The position numbers and the translations under genes are program-made. A stretch of DNA of 38,062 nucleotides from JAXHLG01 sp964505305 (GTDB lineage: Bacteria > Patescibacteriota > Minisyncoccia > Moranbacterales > DUUL01). The DNA is taken from the NCBI GenBank assembly GCA_964505305.1, contig CAZDHE010000008.1, positions 1 through 38,062 on the forward strand, in the 5' to 3' direction. Numbering within the stretch: position 1 is the stretch's first letter; every line of letters starts with the position of its first letter. Shown here in pieces: positions 1 through 8,852 of the stretch. The notes below the pieces were generated by a model, which saw only the letters and a list, made by a program, of their open reading frames with translations, made no database searches and was not told the DNA's origin.

Positions 1-402
1 GCGGCTCTATATATTATTATACCCTACTTATTTGGGATTGTAATATACGAGAAAGTTTAGCCCGCCCAGGCCTGTTTGGCAACAGGCAGGTCGGGTAAAA
101 AAGTGGAGAAAGTGTGGCTTGCTCAATCCCGTTTGGCGGCAGACAATGGCCGAATTTCTTAATTCTTGCTCTTCTAAACCCGACAAACACTGATTGTCGG
201 GTTTAGAGAAGTGTTTCATACAGTGTGTGAAACATTTAAATTACCCGAACTACTCCCTCCCTCTCCCGAGCATTTGGGAATTACCCGTTTCTTAATCCTG
301 CAAAGCCCGCAACGCAAAAAGTTCTTTACAAATATTTTTTTTCTATAATATAAAGTATAAGAGATTATTAAAAATAAATTTTTCAAACAAGGGAGGTTGG
401 TG
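1..402. other. Intergenic region with hairpins, no gene
   Basis: No convincing gene here. It holds a short hairpin at 70-87, the dispersed CTAAACCCGACAA hairpin at 174-206 and a near-perfect palindrome at 213-233 with GTTTCA/TGAAAC ends and wobble pairs. The 97-116 segment, read on the minus strand, is CACACTTTCTCCACTTTTTT, which recurs in the tandem array near the other end of the window (37944-37963). A possible sigma-70 -10 box (TATAAT, 344-349) sits ahead of the gene at 403. Confidence 0.6.
157..206 (-). repeat. Dispersed hairpin element, copy A
   Basis: On the minus strand this is a 33-nt hairpin (13-bp stem CTAAACCCGACAA, 7-nt loop, 174-206) followed by GAGCAAGAATTAAGAA (157-172). The hairpin sequence is identical to copy B at 30468-30500 and differs by one loop base from copy C at 36078-36110. 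Both of those are in plus orientation and are also followed by a CAAGAATTAAGA motif. Copies A and C also share an upstream ATGTTTCACAC motif. Confidence 0.8.
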
Positions 403-801
403 ATGAGCTCTTTTCATCTAATTAAAATTGGGGTTTTATTTGAAAATCAAATTGCGGGAAAGCTTTTTTCCGGAGCGTTGAAAGAAAAAACAAAAGGTCA
501 AAATGTGCTGGTAATTAATTGCAATTATGAAAATTGCTCTATCGACAAATCTTTTGATGCTGTAATTCTGGACAGAAATCCGCTTGAATTGGAAGTTGAA
601 ACAAGGTCCGTGCCGAGATTATTGGAAAAAATTGAAGGTTTCGGTTTTAATTTAAAAGAAATAAATCATATCTTCTACTTTTGCAGGCATTCAATGCACA
701 CAGAACCAATGCTTTATCAAATTCAAAAAGGGAGAAGAAAGTTTCCCCTTGAAAAATCCGTTCAAAAAACCGCGCAAGCTACTCCAACAATTCCAATTTA
801 A
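403..801 (+). CDS. Hypothetical protein, 132 aa
   Basis: I do not recognise the family. The ATG at 403 is preferred over in-frame TTG (397) and GTG (400) because GGGAGG at 391-396 lies 6 nt upstream of it, a good ribosome binding site. The protein is soluble with no signal peptide or membrane segment. It begins with alternating hydrophobic stretches that could be a beta-alpha fold, and has a Cys/His-containing patch (FYFCRHSMH) near residue 100. The last 30 residues are basic and look disordered. It stands alone on the plus strand, facing the minus-strand DUF4012 gene, with a shared terminator between them. Confidence 0.6.
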   Translation: MSSFHLIKIGVLFENQIAGKLFSGALKEKTKGQNVLVINCNYENCSIDKSFDAVILDRNPLELEVETRSVPRLLEKIEGFGFNLKEINHIFYFCRHSMHTEPMLYQIQKGRRKFPLEKSVQKTAQATPTIPI

Positions 802-814
802 TCCAAAAACAACC

Positions 815-845
815 AAAGGGACTGGCAAAGCCAGCCCCTTTTTGA
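815..845. terminator. Bidirectional Rho-independent terminator
   Basis: Stem AAAGGGACTGGC / GCCAGCCCCTTT with one mismatch and an AAA loop, followed by a T-run on the plus strand and a T-rich tract on the minus strand. It lies between the convergent genes ending at 801 (plus) and 868 (minus) and can serve both. Confidence 0.75.
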
Positions 846-867
846 CTTGTTTTTTTAATATCTAAAA

Positions 868-3828
868 TTAATTTTTCTTCTTCAAGACTGCGCCTTGAAA
901 ATTATCAGTATTTAAATTCCCTTTTAATTCAATTCCTCGAGAATTAACAGATTGCTCTTTCGGATAGCGCCAATAAGTCTCCATATTCTCCGGCAAGTTG
1001 ATCTCGGATTGGAATCCTACTCCGACAGAGCCGGCTTGTTTTTGGGCGAGCAGTGAATAAAAATCAGTTTCTTCCTCGTTTTTATTTAAATTAATTTTAA
1101 AAGGCAGTTTATATTGATAAGTTACTTTTGTCTCCTCTCCGGGAGAAACATACGTCCAATTTCCAAAGACGGTCTTGTTTTTTTCTTTGTGAATACGGGT
1201 TCCCGTTTCCTTGTCTATTTCTGTAGAATTTTCTTGCTTTTCCACCAAGGAGTCCTTTTTAAAATTAAGCTTTTCATAATCAATCGGATCGGGAACAGTT
1301 TCTCTGGTATGACCGGAAGCCTTGATTAACTCACTTCCCTTAGGAACATAAACTCTCATATAATTAGCGTTAACCTCGTCCCAAAATTCATATCCGGTAT
1401 TACCCCCGTTATGCCTCCTGGTGACAGTGACTGTGTCTACAATAGTTCCATCCGGCTGAATTTCGGCTTGATGCTTTATGTCTTGATCTATAACGCCATC
1501 CGTCTTAAATCCGTTTATATTTGAATTAACCACCATCAAATAATCTTTGGGGGTACCCAGAATCTCTCCGGACCATCCCAGCTCGGAAACCCGTTTTTGA
1601 ATCTCCTCGTTTTGAGAGTGAATTAAGATGTGCTTTTCATTTAAGGCTCCTAGGAAAACTTTCATTACTTGGGAAGTATTTTTAAGACTTTTTTGATTAA
1701 AGACTTTTTCCATAAGTTTGGGGGTCATATCGGCAATAATTTTTTTGGGCTTATTCTCGCGTTTATCGTAATCAAACTCCACTTCATACTGAATTTTCTC
1801 CATAAAATTTTCCGCGCTAATGCTGGTTTCATATTCCGGCATATCTATCGGGCCTGTGACTTCAAGCAAATTTTTTATAACTTCCGGAGTTAATGTGATA
1901 ATTCCGTCTATGGTAGGGCCTCCCGTTTTTTCATAAAACCAGGAAATTTTATCGGCTGAAGCGGGAAAATCGGGAAACCAATTAGCATCATGCGTCGACC
2001 AAGCCGCCGAAATTTTTTGTATCGGCTTAGGAGGAACTACATTGACATCCAGTTGGCCATCCGGATCATAGATCCCCTCTATAAAGAGATCTTTCACGTG
2101 GCCCTCATGAATCTTCAAAACTCCATAGCTTCCAATAAATCCGCCCGTCGCTCTCATTTCCTGGTTATTTTGGAATAAAAACAAATATTTCCTGGGCCCG
2201 TTGTAGCCAAGCATATCCTTAAAAACAAATTGGTTTTTATCTATTTCTCCCAAAATAGCTTTCAACTGGGGTAAAAGTTGTTTAATTTTTTCTATCTTGT
2301 CTCTGTGTTTTTCCGGCACATCTTCTGTTTTCACTCTTTCCATGTTTACCTGAGCTTCTTTAACGTGGTCTTCGGCTTCAGATAACTTCTTATTCATATT
2401 CATAAATACATCGCCCACGCTTTTATCTCCTGAAGAAGCCAATGGATTTTCCAACCTTTCCAATTCTTTCACTATATCACTTGCGCAAGAAACCGCCTCT
2501 AACAAGCTATCCCCGGCCTCCAATAAATTCTTCCCGCTGGAAGCCTTAGACAAAAAAGGCACGCCGGAAAAAAGACCAACCGCCTCTCCGCCTATTTTTT
2601 CCAAGTCCTGATTAGCTTGTTTAATCTCTTCCCGAGCTTGTTCCAGATTTTCAATAGCGCCCGGAATGTTTTTGTCTTCAAAATTAGCCTTCGCTTTGGA
2701 AACTAAATCTATGCTTTTGTTGCCTTTAACTTCCACGTCTTCTTTTATTTGGAAACCGTAAAAAGCAAACCTAGAGGCAAAGACAGAAAAAGAGGTTAAA
2801 CAAACAATTAAAGTGAAAGATAAGGCTGCCGAGGCAAATTTAAAACGCGAAGGTTTCGCCCGAAAAATATTCAACAGAAATTCTTTGGTTTTTCTTGCCG
2901 TTTTTTCCCCTTTAATTCGCCGGTTCTCCCGCTCTTGCCTTTTTCTTAATTTTTCCCTCTCCTTTTCTTTTTCTCGTAAAATTAAGGCCTGTCTTTTTTG
3001 TTCTTCCCGTTTTTTTCGTTCTTCTTCTTTAATAAGCTCTCCTCGTCGCCGCTGCTCTTCTCTTTCTTTCTTGAGACGAATTTTTTCTTGTTTTTCAAGT
3101 TGCTTCTGCTCTTGTTTTAATCGAAACGCTTTCCGTTTCTCCTTCTCTTTCTCTTTTCTTAATTTTTCTTGCTTCCTCTCTTCGACAATTTTTTTCCAAT
3201 AATCTTGCTCTTCTTTCTCTTTATCAAGATTAACCCTTCTTTGTTGCCGAGGGTCTTTCCAATTTCTCCTCTTCTCTTTTAGCCTCATCCCTTCTTCAAT
3301 ATGAGGATAAAAAAAGGTTTGCTTGCTAAGAATCCTCTCCCGCGGATCTTCTTTTATGGAAACAAAATCCCGCAACTCATCTTCCCCGAACTTCTGATTT
3401 AAACTAAGCCTGTTAATTTCCTTTATCCGATTGGAGAGACGGGCCGCCCTCTCCTTTATTTCTTTCTCTTTATTGATTTTGCGATATTGCTCTTCAAAAG
3501 ATTGTTTATTTTTTTCAGTCAATGATTGACGGCTTTCCAGGCTTTCCCGGTCTATTGTTATTTTTGCACTTGTTGGTTCTTGCCTTTTGGTTGTCGCAAA
3601 AGAATTTTTTCTTTTTTCAGGAAAATCATCTTTTACTTGACCGGGTTTTTTAAAGTTAATATCTCTCAAGGAAATAAGCTCTTTTCTTGCAATCTTTTTC
3701 TTTTCTTTGATTTTAATCTCTTTGGGCAATCGAGAGTATTTTTCAACATCAAAACCGCCGCTTTCATCAACCGGTCTGACATCAAACATTTGGGGAATTA
3801 CATTATTCCTTTGTTTTCTTTTTTTCAT
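868..3828 (-). CDS. DUF4012 domain protein with long charged N-terminus
   Basis: 986 aa in three parts. Residues 1 to about 330 are hydrophilic; about 115-315 is a run of K, E and R with heptad-like spacing, probably a long cytoplasmic helix or coiled coil. Residues about 331-355 form one membrane segment. The rest lies outside and carries the DUF4012 domain, including the family-typical NQEMRATGGFIGSYG near residue 560. DUF4012 proteins are often encoded with exopolysaccharide genes in Gram-positive and CPR genomes; their biochemical role is unknown. The start overlaps the stop of the upstream glycosyltransferase by one base (TAATG), so translational coupling is likely. The second DUF4012 protein at 7279 lacks the cytoplasmic extension. 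A possible role in polysaccharide export or attachment is inferred only from context. Confidence 0.88.
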   Translation of the reverse strand: MKKRKQRNNVIPQMFDVRPVDESGGFDVEKYSRLPKEIKIKEKKKIARKELISLRDINFKKPGQVKDDFPEKRKNSFATTKRQEPTSAKITIDRESLESRQSLTEKNKQSFEEQYRKINKEKEIKERAARLSNRIKEINRLSLNQKFGEDELRDFVSIKEDPRERILSKQTFFYPHIEEGMRLKEKRRNWKDPRQQRRVNLDKEKEEQDYWKKIVEERKQEKLRKEKEKEKRKAFRLKQEQKQLEKQEKIRLKKEREEQRRRGELIKEEERKKREEQKRQALILREKEKEREKLRKRQERENRRIKGEKTARKTKEFLLNIFRAKPSRFKFASAALSFTLIVCLTSFSVFASRFAFYGFQIKEDVEVKGNKSIDLVSKAKANFEDKNIPGAIENLEQAREEIKQANQDLEKIGGEAVGLFSGVPFLSKASSGKNLLEAGDSLLEAVSCASDIVKELERLENPLASSGDKSVGDVFMNMNKKLSEAEDHVKEAQVNMERVKTEDVPEKHRDKIEKIKQLLPQLKAILGEIDKNQFVFKDMLGYNGPRKYLFLFQNNQEMRATGGFIGSYGVLKIHEGHVKDLFIEGIYDPDGQLDVNVVPPKPIQKISAAWSTHDANWFPDFPASADKISWFYEKTGGPTIDGIITLTPEVIKNLLEVTGPIDMPEYETSISAENFMEKIQYEVEFDYDKRENKPKKIIADMTPKLMEKVFNQKSLKNTSQVMKVFLGALNEKHILIHSQNEEIQKRVSELGWSGEILGTPKDYLMVVNSNINGFKTDGVIDQDIKHQAEIQPDGTIVDTVTVTRRHNGGNTGYEFWDEVNANYMRVYVPKGSELIKASGHTRETVPDPIDYEKLNFKKDSLVEKQENSTEIDKETGTRIHKEKNKTVFGNWTYVSPGEETKVTYQYKLPFKINLNKNEEETDFYSLLAQKQAGSVGVGFQSEINLPENMETYWRYPKEQSVNSRGIELKGNLNTDNFQGAVLKKKN

Positions 3829-4955
3829 TACAAGGACTTTTTATAAACTTGCAGAGTTTTTCGTCCCGTTTCTTGCCAATTAAAATTTTTAATTCTCTCT
3901 TTTCCTTTGTTTAAAATTTCTTTTCTTCGCTTTGGATTATTTAAAACTTTCTCTGTTGCCTCCTTGATAAGTTCCGGCTTCTCCGGGTCAAAATATTCCG
4001 CCGCCTCTCCAAGCACTTCCGACATAGAAGTCTTACCCGAACTAACCACCGGACATTCGCAAGCCAAAGCCTCCAAGGGAGGCAAGCCAAAACCTTCATA
4101 TAAAGAGGGAAACACCAAGCACTCGGCTTCTTTATAAACAGTTTTCAAATCAGCGTCCTCCACAAATCCGGTGAAACAAACTCCTTCTGTTTCTCTCTCC
4201 CCAACAAATCTTTTCAACCGACGGTAAAAATAGTCTTCTCCTCCAACCAAGATCAAATTCAAATTGGGATAAGCATTCCTTAACAAATCAAAAGCCAAAA
4301 TCAATCTTTCTAAATTTTTGTGCGGGTAAGCATTACCCACGTACAACAAATACGGTTTCACTATACCATACTTTTTCAAAATTGTCTCGGGATCGCTACC
4401 TTGTTCTTTTTTTTCTATTTCATACCCTTCTTTCACAACCTCCACCTTGTCTTTTTCTATCTTAAAATTGTTCAGAACATCTCTCTTGGTAAAATCGGAA
4501 ACCGCAATAACTTTCCGGGCTCTTTTAACGGAGGAGTTGATTATAAACCTGTAAGCAACCATTTTTACAAGATAATAAAACCTGCTTAAAGTAGAATTTT
4601 TAAAGGTCGGATAGTGAAATAAGATTAAATCGTGAATAGTCACTACAAACTTTTCTCTATACAGCCACGGGACATTAAAATGCCCAAAATGCATTAAGTC
4701 TAATTTGTGCTTATAGAGAAAAAACGGAAAAGCCAATTGTTCTTTCCAGCCATACCAGGAAAAATCCGCCAAAATTTTGTGAAAATTTTTGCTTTGAGGG
4801 TTATATCTTTCATAACCTTCTTTGGTGAGGAAAATATAAAATTCATTATTGGAATTTTTTTCCAAATTCTCTAAATTCTCTATAAGTTTTTGTAAGTATC
4901 TGCCCAGACCTTTGACTCGAGGGCCATAGAAGCGGGCATCAATTCCCACCTTCAT
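3828..4955 (-). CDS. Glycosyltransferase family 4 protein
   Basis: 375 aa GT-B fold glycosyltransferase. The N-terminal domain starts MKVGIDARFYGPRVKGLGRY, with the glycine-rich acceptor-side loop usual for GT4. The C-terminal domain has LLYVGNAYPHKNLERLI and the EX7E signature in YEGFGLPPLEAL, which binds the nucleotide-sugar donor with retention of configuration. No membrane segment, so it is a cytosolic or membrane-peripheral enzyme. The specific sugar cannot be told from sequence. It lies in the middle of the minus-strand polysaccharide operon and overlaps the DUF4012 gene downstream by one base. Confidence 0.92.
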   Translation of the reverse strand: MKVGIDARFYGPRVKGLGRYLQKLIENLENLEKNSNNEFYIFLTKEGYERYNPQSKNFHKILADFSWYGWKEQLAFPFFLYKHKLDLMHFGHFNVPWLYREKFVVTIHDLILFHYPTFKNSTLSRFYYLVKMVAYRFIINSSVKRARKVIAVSDFTKRDVLNNFKIEKDKVEVVKEGYEIEKKEQGSDPETILKKYGIVKPYLLYVGNAYPHKNLERLILAFDLLRNAYPNLNLILVGGEDYFYRRLKRFVGERETEGVCFTGFVEDADLKTVYKEAECLVFPSLYEGFGLPPLEALACECPVVSSGKTSMSEVLGEAAEYFDPEKPELIKEATEKVLNNPKRRKEILNKGKERIKNFNWQETGRKTLQVYKKSL

Positions 4956-5032
4956 TTTGTTTTATTTTAAATTAAATAAATTTCTTACAAAACAACCCCT
5001 TAATCCTATACTAAACACAAACATATGCATCC

Positions 5033-6184
5033 TTAAAAATTTTCCAATTCTATTTTCTCTTCATTAGCCTTCGAGAAAAGTTTAGCAACCCTATTCAAAC
5101 CTTCTTCTTGATATTTATTATACATTTTTTTATCTTTTAACAAAATATTTATTGCCAAATAAATTTCGTAACTTCTGTAAGGATTTATTAAAATCGCCTC
5201 ATCACCAAGCACCTCCGGAATAGAAGAATGATTAGAAGCAATAACCGGCACTCCCGAAGCCATAGCTTCCAAAGGAGGAAATCCAAATCCTTCAAATAAA
5301 GAAGGAAAAACAAATAACCAAGCTCCCGCATAAACAAAAGGTTTGTCTTCTTCTTCGATAAATTCAGTAAAAATAATCTCTTCTTTAAAGTCACTCTTAT
5401 TGGCCTCTTGAAAAATTTTTTCATACAACCAACCCCTTTGCCCGGCAATCACCAGTTTTAAATCGTTGCTCTTGTGAGATTGCTTCCAATAATCAAAGGC
5501 TTGAATCAAGGCATTAATATTTTTTCTGGGCTCGATAGTTCCCAAAAATAAAATATAATTTCGAGGCAAGTTGTATTTGTTGCAAACCCTGGTGATATCC
5601 TTTTCTCTAAAATTATTCCTGTTGTATCTTTCCAAAAAAGCATTATCAAAAAAAGGCTGTTTTACTTCAATTTTTTGCAAGTTTATTCCATAAAGGCTTT
5701 TCAAATCTTGTTTAGTAGAATCCGATACGGCTAATATCCGGTCAAATCGCCGGCACATACGGCGAGGATTGACGAAAAAGTGCCAGAGCCTTCTTTTTAA
5801 AGAAAAGGTTTCCGGCATCCATTCAAAAGATAAATCGTGAACTGTAAGCACTTTTTTGCAATTCCGGCTCAGGGAAATGAAACAAAAATTAGGGACAAAA
5901 AAAACATCTGTTCCACCTATCATTTTGTCTACTCGAGGAAAATCAAACAGCCAAAAAGATAAATTCAGGAGTTTGTTGGGAATTTTAAAAGTTTTAATTT
6001 CTATATTATCCACTTCTCCAAGCCAACCAAAATCTTCTTTAACGGCTCCAAAAGAGTTAACAAATAAAATAAGCTGATCTTTTGGATAAGAAGCCGCCAA
6101 GCGCTTTATTAATCCCCTGGCATATTCTTCCACGCCGGTGTTTCTTCCCTCCTGCAAGCAACGCGCATCAATTCCTATTCTCAT
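5033..6184 (-). CDS. Glycosyltransferase family 4 protein
   Basis: 383 aa GT4 enzyme, a paralogue of the next gene downstream. It begins MRIGIDARCLQEGRNTGVEE and contains ILFLGTIEPRKNINALIQAF plus the EX7E motif in FEGFGFPPLEAMA. The ATG at 6184 is chosen; an in-frame TTG at 6190 directly follows the upstream stop and would add two residues. It is 6 nt downstream of the Wzz-like gene and 77 nt upstream of the next GT4 gene. It probably adds one sugar to a lipid-linked oligosaccharide; donor and acceptor are unknown. Confidence 0.92.
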   Translation of the reverse strand: MRIGIDARCLQEGRNTGVEEYARGLIKRLAASYPKDQLILFVNSFGAVKEDFGWLGEVDNIEIKTFKIPNKLLNLSFWLFDFPRVDKMIGGTDVFFVPNFCFISLSRNCKKVLTVHDLSFEWMPETFSLKRRLWHFFVNPRRMCRRFDRILAVSDSTKQDLKSLYGINLQKIEVKQPFFDNAFLERYNRNNFREKDITRVCNKYNLPRNYILFLGTIEPRKNINALIQAFDYWKQSHKSNDLKLVIAGQRGWLYEKIFQEANKSDFKEEIIFTEFIEEEDKPFVYAGAWLFVFPSLFEGFGFPPLEAMASGVPVIASNHSSIPEVLGDEAILINPYRSYEIYLAINILLKDKKMYNKYQEEGLNRVAKLFSKANEEKIELENF

Positions 6185-6190
6185 ATACAA

Positions 6191-6796
6191 TCAATCTTTC
6201 AAATAATGTTTAAATAAAACTAAGAATACTCCGAATAATAAACCCGCTCCCAAAGAAGATACAAGATAGATAATTAAATTAGGCTCAACCGGGTAAACAT
6301 TCAGTCTGCCATAATTTAATTTGAACCAAGTTGGGTCTGAATTTTCATAATCCAGACTCCGAGTTTTTTGAGTCAAGTTCTTCTTTAAAACTTGATAAGC
6401 CGGATTCAGTGATTCTTTATTCCGGCTTTTATATTCCACTCTAACATAATTAGGCGAGAGCTGACTTGCTCCCAGGGATTCAACCTCCCCAAAAGATCCC
6501 TTCTTAGAAAAATCGGAAAAATCTTGCCCCACCCCGGCCAAAAAACCGGCATCCTGAAGCCAAAAAACAACATTTTCGGCAAATTTATCGTCCGCTTGAA
6601 GGCGGTAAAATTGATCATGGCGATAATCTTGCGTGTCTTGAAATTCGCCTCTGTCAATATTGACGGCAAAAGAAGCTCCAAAAAAATTTGTTTGATAATT
6701 CCAAAGAAGAAAACCGCCCGCCAAGAAAACCGCCGCCGCCGGAAGCATTAAATTAAAATTGCGTCTAATTAATTGAATAAATTCTTTAAATTCCAT
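6191..6796 (-). CDS. Wzz-like bitopic membrane protein
   Basis: 201 aa with membrane segments at both ends (about 16-33 and about 173-196) and about 135 residues between them that should lie outside the membrane. This topology is that of polysaccharide co-polymerase (Wzz, Wzc N-terminal) proteins that set chain length. The middle is shorter than in classical Wzz and no proline-rich Wzz motif is clear, so the call rests on topology and on its place as first gene of a glycosyltransferase operon. It ends in TGA. A strong promoter lies about 20 bp upstream. Confidence 0.6.
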   Translation of the reverse strand: MEFKEFIQLIRRNFNLMLPAAAVFLAGGFLLWNYQTNFFGASFAVNIDRGEFQDTQDYRHDQFYRLQADDKFAENVVFWLQDAGFLAGVGQDFSDFSKKGSFGEVESLGASQLSPNYVRVEYKSRNKESLNPAYQVLKKNLTQKTRSLDYENSDPTWFKLNYGRLNVYPVEPNLIIYLVSSLGAGLLFGVFLVLFKHYLKD

Positions 6797-6817
6797 AAAA
6801 AAGCTTAACTTTTACTC

Positions 6818-6846
6818 ATTGTAATGCTAAATCAATTCAAAATCAA
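6818..6846 (-). promoter_or_regulatory. Sigma-70 promoter for the polysaccharide operon
   Basis: On the minus strand TTGATT (6846-6841), a 17-bp spacer and TACAAT (6823-6818). Transcription would start near 6811, giving a leader of about 15 nt before the Wzz-like gene. It lies right after the terminator of the receiver gene, so the two units are transcribed separately. Confidence 0.7.
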
Positions 6847-6848
6847 GA

Positions 6849-6874
6849 AAAGCTCTTCCTTGGGGAAGAGCTTT
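6849..6874 (-). terminator. Rho-independent terminator after receiver gene
   Basis: An 11-bp perfect stem (AAAGCTCTTCC / GGAAGAGCTTT) with a 4-nt loop, followed on the minus strand by a weak T-rich tract. It lies 13 bp beyond the stop of the receiver gene. Confidence 0.75.
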
Positions 6875-6886
6875 AAAAATATTTTT

Positions 6887-7240
6887 TCATAAAAAAAACT
6901 TCACAGTTTCCAGAAAAACTTTGTAATCACTATTTTTACTAAGAAACTCTCTTCCAAGTGACTCAGCCTCTTCTTGATAAAAAGGCAGCCCGCTCATAAA
7001 AATCAACGGCACCTCTAAGTTCCTGCATAAGCTGTCCAGTTGAAATCCTTTTTCTCCTGGCAGCTCCACGTCAGACAATACAAGGAAGATGTTTTTGTTT
7101 GTTTCCAAAGCCCTTCTTGCCTCCTTTAAATTACAGGCGGTTTCAATCAAAAAACCTTCCTCGAAAAAAACCCAACTCAACATTTCCGAAAAAGCTTCAT
7201 CGTCCTCAACAATTAGAATAAAATTTTGGGAATCACTCAT
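6887..7240 (-). CDS. Stand-alone response regulator receiver domain
   Basis: 117 aa, a single CheY-like receiver with no output domain. Seen: the acidic pair in LIVEDDEAF, the phospho-acceptor Asp in LSDVELPGEKG, and the Ser of FMSGLPF in the position of the conserved Ser/Thr. The conserved Lys is probably in the LSKNSDYK stretch. The ATG at 7240 is chosen over the upstream TTG (7264) because AAGGAG lies 7-8 nt before it. It is 38 nt downstream of the DUF4012 gene on the same strand, so probably co-transcribed. No histidine kinase is in the window. It may act by protein-protein contact. Confidence 0.88.
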   Translation of the reverse strand: MSDSQNFILIVEDDEAFSEMLSWVFFEEGFLIETACNLKEARRALETNKNIFLVLSDVELPGEKGFQLDSLCRNLEVPLIFMSGLPFYQEEAESLGREFLSKNSDYKVFLETVKFFL

Positions 7241-7278
7241 AACAGACTCCTTTTCAAAGGGCAATCCAACACCCGGGC

Positions 7279-8661
7279 TTAATTAATCCGTTTCTTCTCC
7301 TCAACAAAGTTTAACTTTAAATCTTTTTTAAGAACTTCTTCTCGATTGTAATCTCCTTGTTCGGTTATTACTCTAACCTTAACCGGCACATCCCCCACCC
7401 CGGACTGCTTTTGAATTAAAAGCTTGTAATTATCCTTGATATTTTCGGGTAGGGAGTATTTTATTGTAGCAGTAGTTTGGCGATTCATCAAGGCATGAAA
7501 AACAAATCCGAAATATTTGCGCCCATGATTTTCCTTGATGTTGGGATAACTAACCATTTTTCTTTCCAACAATTCAGACTCTTTGGGTGTGTAGATTCTT
7601 AAATAAGAATGATAATCGGTAGTCCGCCAATCTCCGGTAACAGCATTGTGGGTGTAAGTTATTTTCAAGGTAGCCTCCGGTTTTTCTTTGGTTAAATCAA
7701 CTGTGTAGTCCATACTTCTATCTATATAATAATCCGATTTCAAGGCTCCTAAATTGGCATCTACCGCCATCAAATAATCTCCTTGCCAACTTTGGTCAAC
7801 TTTTCCGGCCCAATTAACCTCCTCGGCCGTTTTTTGCAATTCTGAATCTTCAAAATAGAGCTGGATGTTTTTGTTCCTTAATTCTTCCAAGGCCAAATCC
7901 GCCAACTTGGGAATATTGCCTACGGTCACTAATTTATCCGCCAAAATAGCCGCCATTTTTTTTAAGATTAGCTTTCTATCTTGAACACTGATTCCTTGAT
8001 ATTTAAAATTGCGCTCCACCTGTTCTTCCAACTTTAAAACCGCATTTTCGCTATTGTATTCACCCGGATAGCCCGGAACAACAATGGGACCGGTTAGCTC
8101 CAAAGCATCGTTTAAAACCGAGGCGTTTACAGCCAAAACTCCGTCAAAATCATCATTACCCCCTGCCAATTTATAAAAATACTTAATTTTTTCCACGCTA
8201 CTTGAATAATCCGGGTAAAAATTAGAGTCTCTAAATTTCCATCTTTTGATTTGCATCATCTTTTCAAAAGGATAAGGAGTATCAACATCAGCCTTGATTC
8301 TTTGATCTAACAAGTTAGCATCTTCCACAAAAAGAGAGGTTATCTCTCCATTTTTGACCCTAACCACCGCATATTGGCCCAGAAATCCTCCCGTCGGCCT
8401 TAACTCCATATTATTTTGCAATAACACCAAAAACCGCCTCTCCACATTATCCCGAGAAGTGAGCTCCTTCACAAATTGATCAATGGCTTGGATTTCTTTT
8501 TTGGCATTCTCCTTCATCGGCAAAAAACGGGTGGCTTTTTCAAAAGCGGACAACGAACCCACTAATAACCGACTTTTATCAGCCCTTCCAAACAAAAAAA
8601 TCCCCCCGAAAATCAAACCCGCTAAAATAATAAACATCAAGACAAAAAAAGTTTTTTTCAT
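7279..8661 (-). CDS. DUF4012 domain protein
   Basis: 460 aa from the ATG at 8661; an in-frame TTG at 8700 would add 13 residues before MKKTFF. One N-terminal membrane anchor (about residues 4-25), then an extracellular DUF4012 domain with the family motif NNMELRPTGGFLGQYAVV and a downstream FVEDANLLD, matching the paralogue at 868 (NQEMRATGGFIGSYG, FIEGIYDPDG). The two proteins share the whole outer part but not the N-terminal cytoplasmic arm. It forms a unit with the receiver gene and is separated from the glycosyltransferase operon by a terminator and promoter. Function is unknown; a surface-polysaccharide role is inferred. Confidence 0.87.
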   Translation of the reverse strand: MKKTFFVLMFIILAGLIFGGIFLFGRADKSRLLVGSLSAFEKATRFLPMKENAKKEIQAIDQFVKELTSRDNVERRFLVLLQNNMELRPTGGFLGQYAVVRVKNGEITSLFVEDANLLDQRIKADVDTPYPFEKMMQIKRWKFRDSNFYPDYSSSVEKIKYFYKLAGGNDDFDGVLAVNASVLNDALELTGPIVVPGYPGEYNSENAVLKLEEQVERNFKYQGISVQDRKLILKKMAAILADKLVTVGNIPKLADLALEELRNKNIQLYFEDSELQKTAEEVNWAGKVDQSWQGDYLMAVDANLGALKSDYYIDRSMDYTVDLTKEKPEATLKITYTHNAVTGDWRTTDYHSYLRIYTPKESELLERKMVSYPNIKENHGRKYFGFVFHALMNRQTTATIKYSLPENIKDNYKLLIQKQSGVGDVPVKVRVITEQGDYNREEVLKKDLKLNFVEEKKRIN

Positions 8662-8698
8662 TTTTATATTTTCATAATTCGCTAATAATAACTTATTC

Positions 8699-8727
8699 AA
8701 TATAGCATAATTTTAAAAAAAGGACAC
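8699..8727 (-). promoter_or_regulatory. Possible extended -10 promoter for DUF4012 unit
   Basis: On the minus strand TGC-TATATT (8707-8699) is a good extended -10 box; the -35 region is poor. Transcription would begin near 8692, about 30 nt before the chosen ATG. Confidence 0.4.
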
Positions 8728-8784
8728 TACATTCTTGAATCTTTACTGTTTTAAAATAAAGAAGCTTCATCGCAAGCCATTTTT

Positions 8785-8817
8785 GTAAAAAACGGCGCTG
8801 TTTAATAAACAACGCCG
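8785..8817 (-). terminator. Rho-independent terminator after zinc-ribbon gene
   Basis: On the minus strand an 11-bp stem (CGGCGTTGTTT / AAACAGCGCCG, one wobble) with a 3-nt loop and a run of six T. It lies 35 bp past the stop of the 42-aa zinc-ribbon gene and supports that gene being real. Confidence 0.85.
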
Positions 8818-8852
8818 GGGATAATGATTTTTTAACAAGGCTTGGGCAAAAA

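Noticed and set aside
28..219. 63-codon minus-strand frame
   Set aside because: Made of hairpin and repeat sequence, with no motif and no convincing start.
2813..3202. 129-codon plus-strand frame, Phe/Ser-rich
   Set aside because: It is the antisense of the K/E/R-rich arm of the DUF4012 protein; low-complexity codons leave the other strand open by chance.
5033..6796. Fusion of the Wzz-like protein and GT4 enzyme by recoding UGA as glycine (code 25)
   Set aside because: The two frames are in phase across one TGA, but UGA also ends the receiver gene just before a terminator, and other genes need no recoding, so UGA is a normal stop.
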